From Phoebastria nigripes (Eukaryota > Chordata > Aves > Procellariiformes > Diomedeidae): DNA of 64,000 nucleotides. This document shows positions 1 to 8,720 of the stretch, piece after piece. The stretch spans positions 877,969 through 941,968 of the forward strand of contig JAYKAV010001245.1 in NCBI GenBank assembly GCA_035582835.1. Reading direction: 5' to 3'. A model generated the notes under the pieces. The model saw nothing but the letters and a program-made list of their open reading frames with translations. It had not been told where the DNA came from and did no database searches. Each line of letters starts with the position of its first letter. Position 1 is the stretch's first letter. The position numbers and the translations under genes were made by a program.

Positions 1-233
1 AGAGGGCATGGGCTGCTGCTGCACTTCTCAGTATGCAATGTTTTGCTTGATGCAGATGTAAGCTACATCAGCAGCTTCAGTAATATTTATTTCTTTTCTC
101 AGCTCTATTCCTATGACTTACAGAGCACTTCCATCCAGCCTGGAAGTTTCTTATACCAGGAATAAATTCAGCATCTGTCCTTGTAACACATTACCTTGAA
201 CCATAAACAAATTATCTTTGTTTCTTTCCTCAC
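1..233 (-). other. CSRP2: CSRP2 intron before the last coding exon (partial)
   Basis: This is intronic sequence on the 3' side of the exon ending at 234, beginning with donor GTGAGG. The acceptor and the terminal exon are left of the window. I saw nothing else in it. Confidence 0.8.
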
Positions 234-327
234 CTTTACAATAGATTTCTCCCTCTTTTTCAGTTAGGGTTGTAGATTCTAGGCTTTTTCCACACTTGGC
301 ACATCGGAAGCAGTTTTTGTGCCACGG
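234..327 (-). CDS. CSRP2: CSRP2 coding exon 4: second half of LIM2
   Basis: This exon encodes residues 139-169, beginning [19 protein letters not shown], plus the first base of codon 170. It supplies zinc ligands H141, C144, C147, C150 and C168. The acceptor is a CTAG directly after a very long T-rich tract on the minus strand (about 331-366). The donor reads AAAG|GTGAGG at 233-232. The last base (G) should pair with GC from the next exon to make the glycine of GCYAKN, as in other CSRP2 genes. The continuation lies left of position 1. Confidence 0.95.
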
Positions 328-3300
328 CTAGGGGGAAAAAAAAGAAAAAAAAAAAAAGAAAAAAAATAGATAGTTTAAATACACAGAATGCTGAGTTAGT
401 AAAAAAATGCATTAACTGGAGGTGCCTGCATCAGTATTGCTTATAGATGACTGGTGCAATAAAAAACAGTTCAAGTGCACCAGAAGCAGAAAAGAGTGTC
501 TGCGTTTCTGGGAGTGGCCCAAAGCCCCGAATTCCACACAGCACCCTGCTCAGGGCAGCATTTTGAAAGGTTTGGGCTTGCTCTGATCAATTCAGAGCAC
601 ATCTTGGCTCTTTGTAGCGAGTCAGACAGCTGGCAGACTGACACACAGTTTTACACGGTATTTTCAGAGAACATCCCCTTTCTGCCGAAACATTCAGCCT
701 CCATCATAAGCTGCACACACAAGGCTGTTCCCTCTTCTGGGGGGAGATCGCTCCCGTAGTCTGCTTCACGTCTCTGGCATGAGACCATATTGAAGCTTCA
801 CCTCTGAAATCCAAGGTGAGCACTCATCACCCTGCATTTCAAGTGCTTTTTGTTTGATTAAGTTTATTTGATTGGGCTATTTCCAAGGCTAAGAAATGCA
901 ATTTGAAGGTAACTCTGCCCTGCAGTTGGTTCCCTACTGGAACCCACATAGCATACCTTGCTCGCTTTAAAGTCCATGTAGCAGGTACAAAACGGCACAC
1001 GCAGTTCCTTACCTTTCCAGCTCCTATTACTTTCTCTGCCGCATAAACAGAATCGCCACACCTAGAGCATTTCTCTGCCCCTCCGAACTTCTGAGCGAAC
1101 TTTGAAGTGTTTGGATTTGTTGTGGGTCGGTGGGGAGAGGGCGTGCTGAAAGAAAGGGGACATTTGTTGTCTTTAGTCTTTTACTAAATGACCTCTTGCT
1201 CTTCTTAACAACACTAACAGAGCAACATCCAACACACAGTACAGAATACAGTACTTTCGCAAAACTGGAGAAGTCAGTTACCAGCAAGGCTATCCAGTTG
1301 CACTTGGGGCAGGGGGGAACACAAACAAAAACCCAAGACGAGAAAGGCCATGCTTCAAAGGATAAAAAGAAGCTACTGTAAAAGCTAGTTTTTCTGAGGA
1401 GCCTTCACCTTTTCACTTCTCTAGAAGTGCTGAATTCTGTATCAGGACATGCATTTATCCGATAGTAAGCTACAAATAATTCTGTTAAATTCCTCTCCAC
1501 TGACCATAATCTGGAATCTGAACTGATCACTGAACCTGGCTGGAGAGCACACATCATATAAACGTCAAGCAGTAATTTGGGAACTTGCATGAAGCAAGTT
1601 CTGAGGCATACCTCAGCTTCTTTCCACATGCTTTGCTTTACAGCAGGAACTTAATCAGACTAGGAATGTTTACTATTTAATAGGCCTTTTGGTTTTGGCT
1701 GTAATTAAGCACAAATGGTTCTTCATTTGCCAGTTAAAAATTCATTCTTCTTGTAGCCCCAGATTCTCAGCTCCCCAAATCCATCCCTTCCAGAACCTGC
1801 TGAACATTTGCATTTGCAACTTATTTAGGAGACCCACAGTCACCTCTGTGGGCTCATGCAGGGCCATCAGCAGCTCCGTAATCCAGTCCCCTATGGCTCA
1901 TGCGTAGGGTTAGTGCATCTGTACCTGTGCTAACTCCTGCTCCTACGCTGCCTACTCACATAGTCACCAGTGGAAGCTTTGTGCACTGCAGGTTAAATGC
2001 CTTGCATTCGGTTATCCTGGGGTATTCTGCAGCATTTCTATTCCAGACAACATGAACTAAACAAAATCCAGCCTGAAAGGCTCCTCTGAAAACAGTACTG
2101 ACGGACAAGGGTCACACCCCCCCCAGCTCAGTTCACCCACCTCTCAGGCTTGATGCCTAGTCTCTCTCCCCTGTCCATGTTCAGCGTGCCTGCCCCTTGG
2201 CCATATCCNTAACCTTTCGGGCCATACTTTTTCCCATAGCAAGATTTGCAGTAAACTTCAGCATCATGAATCGCTACAGTTGTGCTGTCCAAGTTTTTCC
2301 GGCAGACCACTGGAGGAAAAAAAAAAGTTAAACTGCCTTAAGGGACCATTTCCATCAGCACGTGTAGTGAGCCAAAAACCAAGTGAGAAGTGATGTTAGG
2401 GGTTTCCTTGTCCACAATTCTTCCTATTAGGCTGTGGGACCGCCAGAGATCAGAGGGAGCAGGTTGTCGTTTCAATTAGTGAATTATGCTTAGCCCTATA
2501 AAGGGCTCTATTCCCTCCCACCTCTTCATGACCGTGACATTTAAAGCCTGGAAACTTGCTGTGGTTTGATGAATGAGGCTGCTCAGAAACTCAGATAGTG
2601 CAGTCAGCAGTTTCCCTTGACAGATGCCATACAGCATGAAGCAGAAGTCTATCGGTGCAGAAAAGCCCCTGGTCCTGCCCTCTTGGCCAGGGCGGGGCTG
2701 GGAAAAAAAACCTTCAGGGTTTTCCCCCTGCCTCGGTGCTGGTTTGGGGCAGAGTTGGGACTTTTTCACAGCTGTCACCGGAGGGGCCGTGCTTTTGTGG
2801 CATTCCTACATTGTCCTTCAGCACAATGCAAGCACTCTGCTCAAGGTTACAGTAGAAGGCAGAACTACTTCCTTCTTAAATCTTCTTTTGTATCCCAGCT
2901 GGGCTCTTTCCATCTGTAACAGCATTATGCCCGTGATAAACAATTTGGGGAGGGAAAAAAAAAAAAACAACCAAGAAAAAGCCTTATGAATTTTTTGTTT
3001 AAAAAGAATTTTAAGGTCTTCAAAATACAGGGCGACCTTTGCTTATGGCATTCATTAGCTCCAAGATTCTTTTTATAAGACACAAATATCCAATAAGTAA
3101 ATCAACTAATGCATGTTTGTTAAGTCTACAGACTTTAACCCCAGCAGAACTATGCACTAAGGAAAAGCAAATACTCAGACACACTAGAGCCATTGTTTGA
3201 CTGTAAGTTCCAGGTTTCTTTTAATAGAAACTCCCATAAAAGGCTGAAAATGAGGCAGCCAAGACATCTAATCTTTTTTTTGTGACTGCTGTAGAGCTAA

Positions 3301-4406
3301 GGGAAAGGAGCGTAGGTGCGCCGAGGCTCACATGCCAGCACAGTGCGCTGACGTTATGCTGCAGACTAACAGCAAACCAGTTTGAGAGGGCCAGTGGTAA
3401 CTGTGGCTTGTATGAAGAGGGCTAAACCCTAGCTCTGCCTGTAGGTATTAAACACCAGCAAGCGGGACAAAACAGTACCTCATGTTTGTAATAAGGTAAA
3501 ATTCTCTGATTCAGACAGACAGGCGGCCTGTTTGCAAAGCAGGAGCTTCCGATTCACAGTGACCCTTTGTTCCCTTCATCTAGGCAGAGGTCTTTTCAGC
3601 AGAGAAAGCAATTTTCAATGCCTCNCTGGGCTTGTTGGTTGGACTGGAAAATAATGCTTTGGACTCCTTTCATCTGAAATAAACCACAGCCCCCGGTGCC
3701 AAGAAAGTCTAGGCTTTTGGCTGTGCCGAAGCATTGACAACTCGGCTGTGCTCAGGCACGCTGGTGTCCTGGTCTGCGCGGGACTTCAGGGCAGGGGTTT
3801 GATAACTGTTCCTTCAGCTGCTGCCNGCCCCAGGACCACCGGGAGAAGTCCAGCTGAGCTCAGATCAGTGCAAACGGATAGGGGCTCTGCCACTGGGCTT
3901 TCTCCTCTGCATGAGCAACACTTAAGCCAGGTTCCCATCCTAAAGATCCCTTAGACTCCTGAGGAGAAGGCTGGGAGTGGGGCAAAGGGAGGAGAAAAGC
4001 ATCACGTGCTCTGCTTTGGGAAGCGTATCCCACCCCTCCCACGCTGACAGGTAGGATAATATCTCTTCAGGAGACAAGCTCTCCCTTCGGCACCGCCAGG
4101 CCCAGGAAGCACGTGGGGAAGCAGGAGTCAAGACCAACGCGTGATGGACAAAGCCATCTCTGGCCGCTTGCCACCCCCTGCGCGTCATGGGTGCCAGCTG
4201 AGCCTGGGACGTCTCCCATGGACCAGCACCTTGCTGTTGTGACTCCAGCTATGCCAGGAGAGGTTTTGCAGGGGAGTGGGAGGGGAATACTTACTGCAGA
4301 GGAAGCAGCACCGGTGGAAGCTCCTCCCGTCGCACTGCACCTCCTCAGCATGGTAGACGGTGCGGCCACAGGCGCCGCATTTGTTGCCGCCTCCCCAGTT
4401 CGGCAT
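234..4406 (-). CDS. CSRP2: CSRP2, cysteine and glycine-rich protein 2 (partial; last coding exon outside window)
   Basis: The coding sequence joins 4406-4295, 2309-2141, 1145-1013 and 327-234 on the minus strand: 508 bases, 169 full codons plus one base. The product is a small adaptor with two LIM zinc-binding domains, each followed by a glycine-rich stretch. Family members bind alpha-actinin and zyxin on actin filaments, and act in the nucleus with SRF and GATA factors in smooth-muscle differentiation. LIM1 ligands visible: C10, C13, H31, C34, C37, C40, C58, C61. A basic KKYGPKG motif (residues 64-70, the family's nuclear-localisation motif) precedes the first glycine-rich stretch. LIM2 ligands visible: C120, C123, H141, C144, C147, C150, C168; the eighth should open the missing exon. 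The start [18 protein letters not shown] and the linker GERLGIKPE point to CSRP2 rather than CSRP1 or CSRP3. With about 25 residues missing, the total would be about 194, matching the avian protein. Residue 71 is undetermined because of an N at 2209. No frameshift or stop is present. Confidence 0.96.
328..1012 (-). other. CSRP2: CSRP2 intron (685 bp)
   Basis: GT-AG intron between coding exons 3 and 4. Next to the acceptor is an unusually long T-rich tract on the minus strand (about 331-366), interrupted only by single Cs. I see no repeat or embedded gene. Confidence 0.85.
1013..1145 (-). CDS. CSRP2: CSRP2 coding exon 3: inter-LIM linker and first half of LIM2
   Basis: The 133 bases complete serine 94 and encode residues 95-138. 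They cover the linker [20 protein letters not shown] and then [19 protein letters not shown] with LIM2 ligands C120 and C123. The acceptor is a pyrimidine run ending TTTCAG; the donor is AAAG|GTAAGG. The linker is where CRP paralogues and species differ most. The human protein has a shorter VQ segment here, and the TPSP form explains the one-residue difference in total length (inference from remembered family sequences). Confidence 0.95.
1146..2140 (-). other. CSRP2: CSRP2 intron (995 bp)
   Basis: GT-AG intron between coding exons 2 and 3. The sequence is unremarkable and mixed in composition; short open frames here are not supported as genes. Confidence 0.85.
2141..2309 (-). CDS. CSRP2: CSRP2 coding exon 2: second half of LIM1, nuclear-localisation motif, glycine-rich repeat 1
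   Basis: The exon carries the last two bases of methionine 38, residues 39-93, and two bases of serine 94. It starts [20 protein letters not shown] (ligands C40, C58 and, just after, C61). It continues through YGKKYGPKG and the glycine-rich [20 protein letters not shown]. The acceptor CCAG at 2313-2310 follows an A-rich (T-rich on the minus strand) tract; the donor is GAGAG|GTGGGT. The human protein has glutamate and isoleucine where this one reads A54 and V56, both conservative surface positions. One N at 2209 hides residue 71, which is tyrosine in the family. Confidence 0.95.
2495..2504. promoter_or_regulatory. Candidate CArG box (SRF site) CCTATAAAGG
   Basis: Perfect CC(A/T)6GG match in a CSRP2 intron, nested in a 6-bp-arm inverted repeat (AGCCCT...AGGGCT). 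SRF binds such sites in smooth-muscle genes. Occupancy here is inference. Confidence 0.35.
3234..3243. promoter_or_regulatory. Candidate CArG box (SRF site) CCATAAAAGG
   Basis: Perfect CC(A/T)6GG match in the same CSRP2 intron. Strict CArG boxes of this kind occur in smooth-muscle promoters such as TAGLN. A chance match cannot be excluded. Confidence 0.35.
4295..4406 (-). CDS. CSRP2: CSRP2 coding exon 1: start codon and first half of LIM1
   Basis: The exon encodes residues 1-37, ending FHRCCFLC, plus the first base of methionine 38. The start ATG at 4406-4404 sits in the context GCCATCATGC. It was chosen because the following [14 protein letters not shown] is the conserved CRP N-terminus. 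The donor is TCTGCA|GTAAGT. The likely acceptor is GCATGCAG at about 4414, preceded by a C/T-rich tract, which leaves about 7 bases of 5' UTR in this exon (4413-4407). Upstream in-frame codons visible without a splice are intronic. Confidence 0.95.
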
Positions 4407-5905
4407 GATGGCTCTGCATGCCCAGCCAGGCGTGAGGGGAGAAGGGGAGAGGTTTGTTAACCACGGTGTCCTCCACCACCCCGACTCAAGGACAGCTGGG
4501 GTTACAGGCTCCTTTAAACCAGGTCTGCGAAATTTGTGTATCAGAGCACAAGCCTGCAATCTCGCCAACCGTTTAAAAACGTGACCTTCCACCGCGTGAG
4601 AAGTTTTTGTGATCAGATCAACTTCTCAGCCCTTCAGATCCCAGCCCAGACTTAAAGGCTTAGACGGGCTCTCTACGGCTATTTGTAAAAGCAGATGGAC
4701 TGGCAAGGGGAACAGAGGCTGCTGCTGCTGAACAGCAAGAAAAACAGAGACACGGTCTTCACGAGACGTGTCCTCCTGTCCCTGCCTGGGGTTTTGAAAG
4801 TTACATAAATTGGATATGCACAAATTACAGTTTCATGCACAAGGGCTTTACTGTACCTTGAGTGAACGCCCCCCCCCCCAGATAGATATAATTTCAGTTT
4901 CTATGCTTCATTAACGCTGGGCCTCTTGTCTGATGGAAGCAAACCAATTGTGCCAACAATGGCATTTTGTTTTACTGCAGGGCCTATCATTTGGGATGCA
5001 GTACAAGCCAAAGTTCACCTTACCGGAGAACCACTTATTAGGGCTGTAGGGACATTCTGAACTTCTTTGAGATCATGCCTGCACTTCAAAGAAGTTTAAG
5101 GGTGATTATTTCCCAGGGACTCCACCGCTATTACATGAACTGCACCTTTACCAGACAGGTATACGAACCAAACCCAACTGCTCAAGGAGCCACAGCTGCT
5201 TTAAAATAAAGTAACACTCCGTCTCATGCATTACTTGCAATGCACACTCAGAAGGCTAGCAGGGAGGGACAGGCACCATCACCCATCATGTCAAACTACA
5301 GCCTTGGGAACAGTCTCCTACATTAAGCCAGAAGCAGCAACTGTCCCATCTCAAGCTGAGCTGCCCCCTCCCCAGCTCCCCTACGCTCGCGCCATCACCA
5401 CCAGCAGTTCCCACCCAGCTCGGCTGGGAGCTCCTCCTGCTCCTCCCATTAACTGTCCCGGGTTAAAGCACCAAAGCAGAGCACTGCCCACCACCTTCGG
5501 CTTTTCTGGGGCTTCCCTCCTCCCGCCATCGCCATGAGCTAACATAGCGGTGTTTGTTGAAAGCTCATCTCCCAGTCATCGCTGAACTGCCCTTGACTCG
5601 CAACCGTTGGTTAATGCTGGTTTGCTCCCCTGCAGCTCACCACCAGAGGACCACCTCTTGTAAGCATGGAGGCCAACAGCAGCCAGAGAGAGGGTTATCA
5701 ATTCAGTGAGTCTAACCCAGTGGAGCTGCTCAGGCCTCATCACCCGCCCTGCTCCTTACTGACCCTTGTTTCAGACAGGGTTTCTGGGCGAGGACCATGG
5801 GTTTGCCCACTGGAAGCCCAGAGGGCACCTCCTGCCACCAGCAGCACCGTTCCCTCCCAGCAGGCTCCCCACAGCTGCACTGCGGTATGGGTCAGCTGTC
5901 AGGGA

Positions 5906-5925
5906 GGGAAGGAAGGAAGGAAGGA
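5906..5925. repeat. GGAA microsatellite
   Basis: About five uninterrupted GGAA/GAAG units within CSRP2 intron 1. This is a simple repeat; length variation between individuals is likely. Confidence 0.8.
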
Positions 5926-6550
5926 ATTTGTCGGGAGCTTCTGACTTCTCTCGGCACAACTCACCTTCAGTTACCTTAGAAGCTCTCCTATGTCAGCCAG
6001 ACCGGGGCAAGAGAAACGCGACAGCATCCCCACACAACGCCCACAACCTGCTGCCTTCAGTCAGCTTTGCTGCTCATCCCTCTGGGCCAGAAGCAGAGGA
6101 CTACCAATCCCCAGTTGCACCCCTGGCCAACAGAGAGGAACTGGAAGTGCCGCCATGACACAGGGAGCCAGAGGAGCACTTTGGTTCAAGATCCCCTTTC
6201 TCTACGGGGCTTTCACTGACATGTGGGAGAGACCTCGGTGCAGAGCGAAGGGTCTTGTGGGCGCCTGGCCGCTGCCTCGTGCTCCCCACGCAAGGTAGAG
6301 CAGACGCGCACATCACATCTCAGAGCAGCAGCTTTGGCTAAGCCTGAATTAAGTGACCCATCTTGCTAGCGCTGCTAAAACAAGCCTCCTGCCCAAGCAG
6401 CCTGACCAGCAGTTCAGCAGTTTTAGGGATGCAGGAAAGGTTGCGTGGTTCGCAAGTAAGACAGGCTGCCAAGTAGCTGCTACAAGACCTTTGTCCACGA
6501 CAAGCAGACAGCCATTCATGGCATGTGGGAAAATAAGATTAGTTTATTAA

Positions 6551-6560
6551 CCTAAATTGG
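6551..6560. promoter_or_regulatory. Candidate CArG box (SRF site) CCTAAATTGG
   Basis: Perfect CC(A/T)6GG match in CSRP2 intron 1, a place where the paralogue CSRP1 has a CArG-dependent arterial smooth-muscle enhancer. The same ten bases also occur by themselves near 32,020, a reminder that chance matches happen. Confidence 0.35.
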
Positions 6561-7104
6561 GGCATCTTAGGTACATTCCTAGGCAAAGGCTTAGGAAACT
6601 TCCTCGGAGTGGCTGAGCAGTGCCATTTGCACACTGACACTAATTACTGAGATAGCCCTTTGTTTAATACTTTCACGGGATTAGCACCATTACTGCTCCA
6701 TGGTTTAGCACTAATACCCTGACCGAGCTCATAAAATTAGTTTTATGACATTTCCCACTTTGCCTTTGTCATTCTTGGCACAACTGTAGAGTCTAAAAAT
6801 TAAGATTCCATTTCTTTTATTCAAGTGCTTGGCTGTGCTACCGCACAGCAGCTGACATCAATCATGGCAGAGTGTCCTTAGTTAAAGGGAATATAGGCTG
6901 CACAAAGCTTTGGAAAAGGAATGCATGGACTGGAAAAAAAAAAAAAAAAAAGGAGAAGAGATTCCTTTCCACTTTGTATGCTTTCCAAAACGTAAACGGT
7001 ATTTGGTACAAGAACTACTTCTGTCTTTTCCTCTCACCATCCCCACGCTCACGTTCTTTTGTGCATTTACATGAGTCTAAATTATTTTAATCATTTTGTT
7101 AGCA

Positions 7105-7260
7105 AACCATTATTAGTTTCCATGCACACTAGAGCTGAGGACCTGGATCAGGTTTCCAGCTTTGCCCCAGATTTCCCATGTAATCTTGGGCAACATGGGG
7201 TGCAGCTCCTCCCCTTCTTCCCAAGGGAGACAAAGTATTAGATGATCTGGCAACCATTAG
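7105..7260 (+). repeat. MIR-like ancient SINE fragment (tentative)
   Basis: The order 'GACCTGGATCAGGTTTCCAG', then 'GTAATCTTGGGCAA' and a C-rich stretch resembles the MIR core followed by the GTGACCTTGGGCAA block. The similarity is from memory and weak. Confidence 0.3.
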
Positions 7261-7989
7261 CTGACTCAAATCTTCTGATAAGGGCTCTGGGAATTCATTA
7301 AATGAAAAGCAAAAAGGAATTGGAGTCAGTACTTCAAGGTGACCTTGGTCTCTTCCACAGAAGATATCTCCATTTATCCTCCCCACAATGTTCCCATGAT
7401 GGCTCGCGTGGGAAGAACGGCAGTATTTCTTCAATTACCCAACAGCAAGGGCTACCCTGAGGCAGCGGTGCCCAGAAGGCACCTAAGGGGAAAAGGGCGG
7501 ATGACTTGAAGAAGCTCTGCAAGCAGGACAGTGTACTGTGCTGTACTCCTGCCCGCGAGCCGCTCTCTTCNCGCCACCCTGGAGCTTCATGCTGCCCAGG
7601 TCTCCTTTGAGAGCTCCACAGGTAGCAGATTCAGACTTCCAATCCTGCGTTAAGCCTTCCCTGTTCCCTCAAGACTTTTTGGCTAGTTCAGCCAGGCCTT
7701 CGGGGAGCTCAAGAGCAGTGATTAAACATCCAGATGATCTCACTACCACTACCAACAATTCTGACTTTCAGTTGCAGGTCTGTTGGCAGCTACTGTCCTC
7801 TAAGAAGAAAATCCTGACTTCTGCTACCCAGTCAAGAGGAGAGCACCTTACTCGGCTAGCATTCTCCCACACGCCAGTGACAAGCCACGGCAACGGCAAA
7901 GTCCTTTCCAACCCGTTTGTTAACAGCAAGTTTAAATACAAGAAACCTAAACCAGCCCCAAGACCGACACTGAGGAATTTCGGGCTATC

Positions 7990-8720
7990 CAGTTATCCTG
8001 GATTGCTTTTTCAGCGACCCGCTGGGGAAGCCACGCGTGCTGCAGCCCCGTTCAGCGCAGCACGCCGGGCAGCGCGAGGGAAACCACGGCTCCCTCCGCT
8101 TCTCTCGCCGACACCGCCTGGCTCCGCCGCCGCTCCCGCACAGCCCGGCAGTCGGCTCCGGCCGGGGGCCGAGCACCAGTCCCTGCACCAGCGGCCGGGG
8201 GCGGTGGCAGCGCGGCACCCCCGGCCCCCAGCCCTCCTCCCACCCCGCCACGGGGGGCGCCGCCGCGGGAGCCCCCTGCAGCCCCCACGGGCGGGGACGG
8301 GACGGGACCCACGGGCGCAGCTTCGGGCGGCGGCAGCGACCACCGCACACCGCGCCCCATCCCGCACCGCGGGACTGCAACCGGCTGCATGGGGGCTCTG
8401 CCGGCGCCCCTTCCCGCGGAGCCGGCCCGGCCTGGCCCGCTCCGCACCTGCGTGCCCGCCCGCTGCCCGGCCCGGCACTCACCGCAGGGCCCGGCTCGCC
8501 TCGGCGCGTCTCACGCCGGCGCGGCCCCGCAGCGGCTTAAAGAGCCGGGGCGGAGCCATGGCGGGCCCGGCCCAGCCCCGCCGGCCCCGCTCCCGCCGCC
8601 CAGCCCCGGCCCTGCCGGGCAGCAGTGCTCTCGCTCCCGGCCGTGGGGACTGGCCCCGTCCCCGCTGGAGTCAGGCCACGACCCCGCTGTGTGCCCAGAG
8701 CCCCCCGTGTCCGTGAAGCA
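7990..8720 (-). promoter_or_regulatory. CpG-island promoter of CSRP2
   Basis: This is the most CpG-rich and GC-rich block in the window, with many CCGG, GCGC and GGGCGG words. It straddles the inferred first exon. A TATA-like TTTAAG (minus strand, about 8536-8541) and a GGGGCGG GC box at about 8547 lie immediately upstream of that exon. Long open frames on both strands here come from high GC and are not genes. Confidence 0.75.
8483..8512 (-). other. CSRP2: CSRP2 non-coding first exon (5' UTR), 5' end approximate
   Basis: On the minus strand a clean donor (CTGCG|GTGAGTGCC) lies at 8482/8483, inside the CpG island upstream of the first coding exon. A TATA-like TTTAAG sits about 25-30 bases further 5'. 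This gives a short untranslated leader spliced to the acceptor near 4414, the usual arrangement for CRP-family genes. The donor is seen directly; the transcription start is inferred from TATA spacing and could be off by tens of bases. Confidence 0.6.

Larger units (their letters stand above)
2310..4294 (-). other. CSRP2: CSRP2 intron (1,985 bp) with two strict CArG boxes
   Basis: GT-AG intron between coding exons 1 and 2. It holds CCTATAAAGG at 2495-2504 and CCATAAAAGG at 3234-3243, both perfect CC(A/T)6GG matches. An A-run lies near 2948. I see no recognisable interspersed repeat. Confidence 0.8.
4414..8482 (-). other. CSRP2: CSRP2 intron 1 (about 4.07 kb)
   Basis: This intron separates the non-coding first exon from the ATG exon. 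It holds a C11 run near 4869, a GGAA microsatellite (about 5906-5925), an A18 run near 6932, a MIR-like scrap (about 7105-7260) and a strict CArG box at 6551. Several 60-130-codon open frames in the 5,200-6,300 C-rich stretch show no recognisable protein and are treated as chance. Confidence 0.7.

Noticed and set aside
6932..6950. A18 run as the tail of a processed pseudogene
   Set aside because: No coding or UTR-like sequence precedes it on either strand and no target duplication was seen. It was treated as a simple homopolymer.
7538..8716. 392-codon plus-strand open frame across the CpG island, and 130-165-codon frames on both strands there
   Set aside because: The translation is proline/arginine/alanine-rich low complexity caused by GC content. 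It overlaps the CSRP2 promoter and first exon on the other strand, contains an N and has no recognisable domain.
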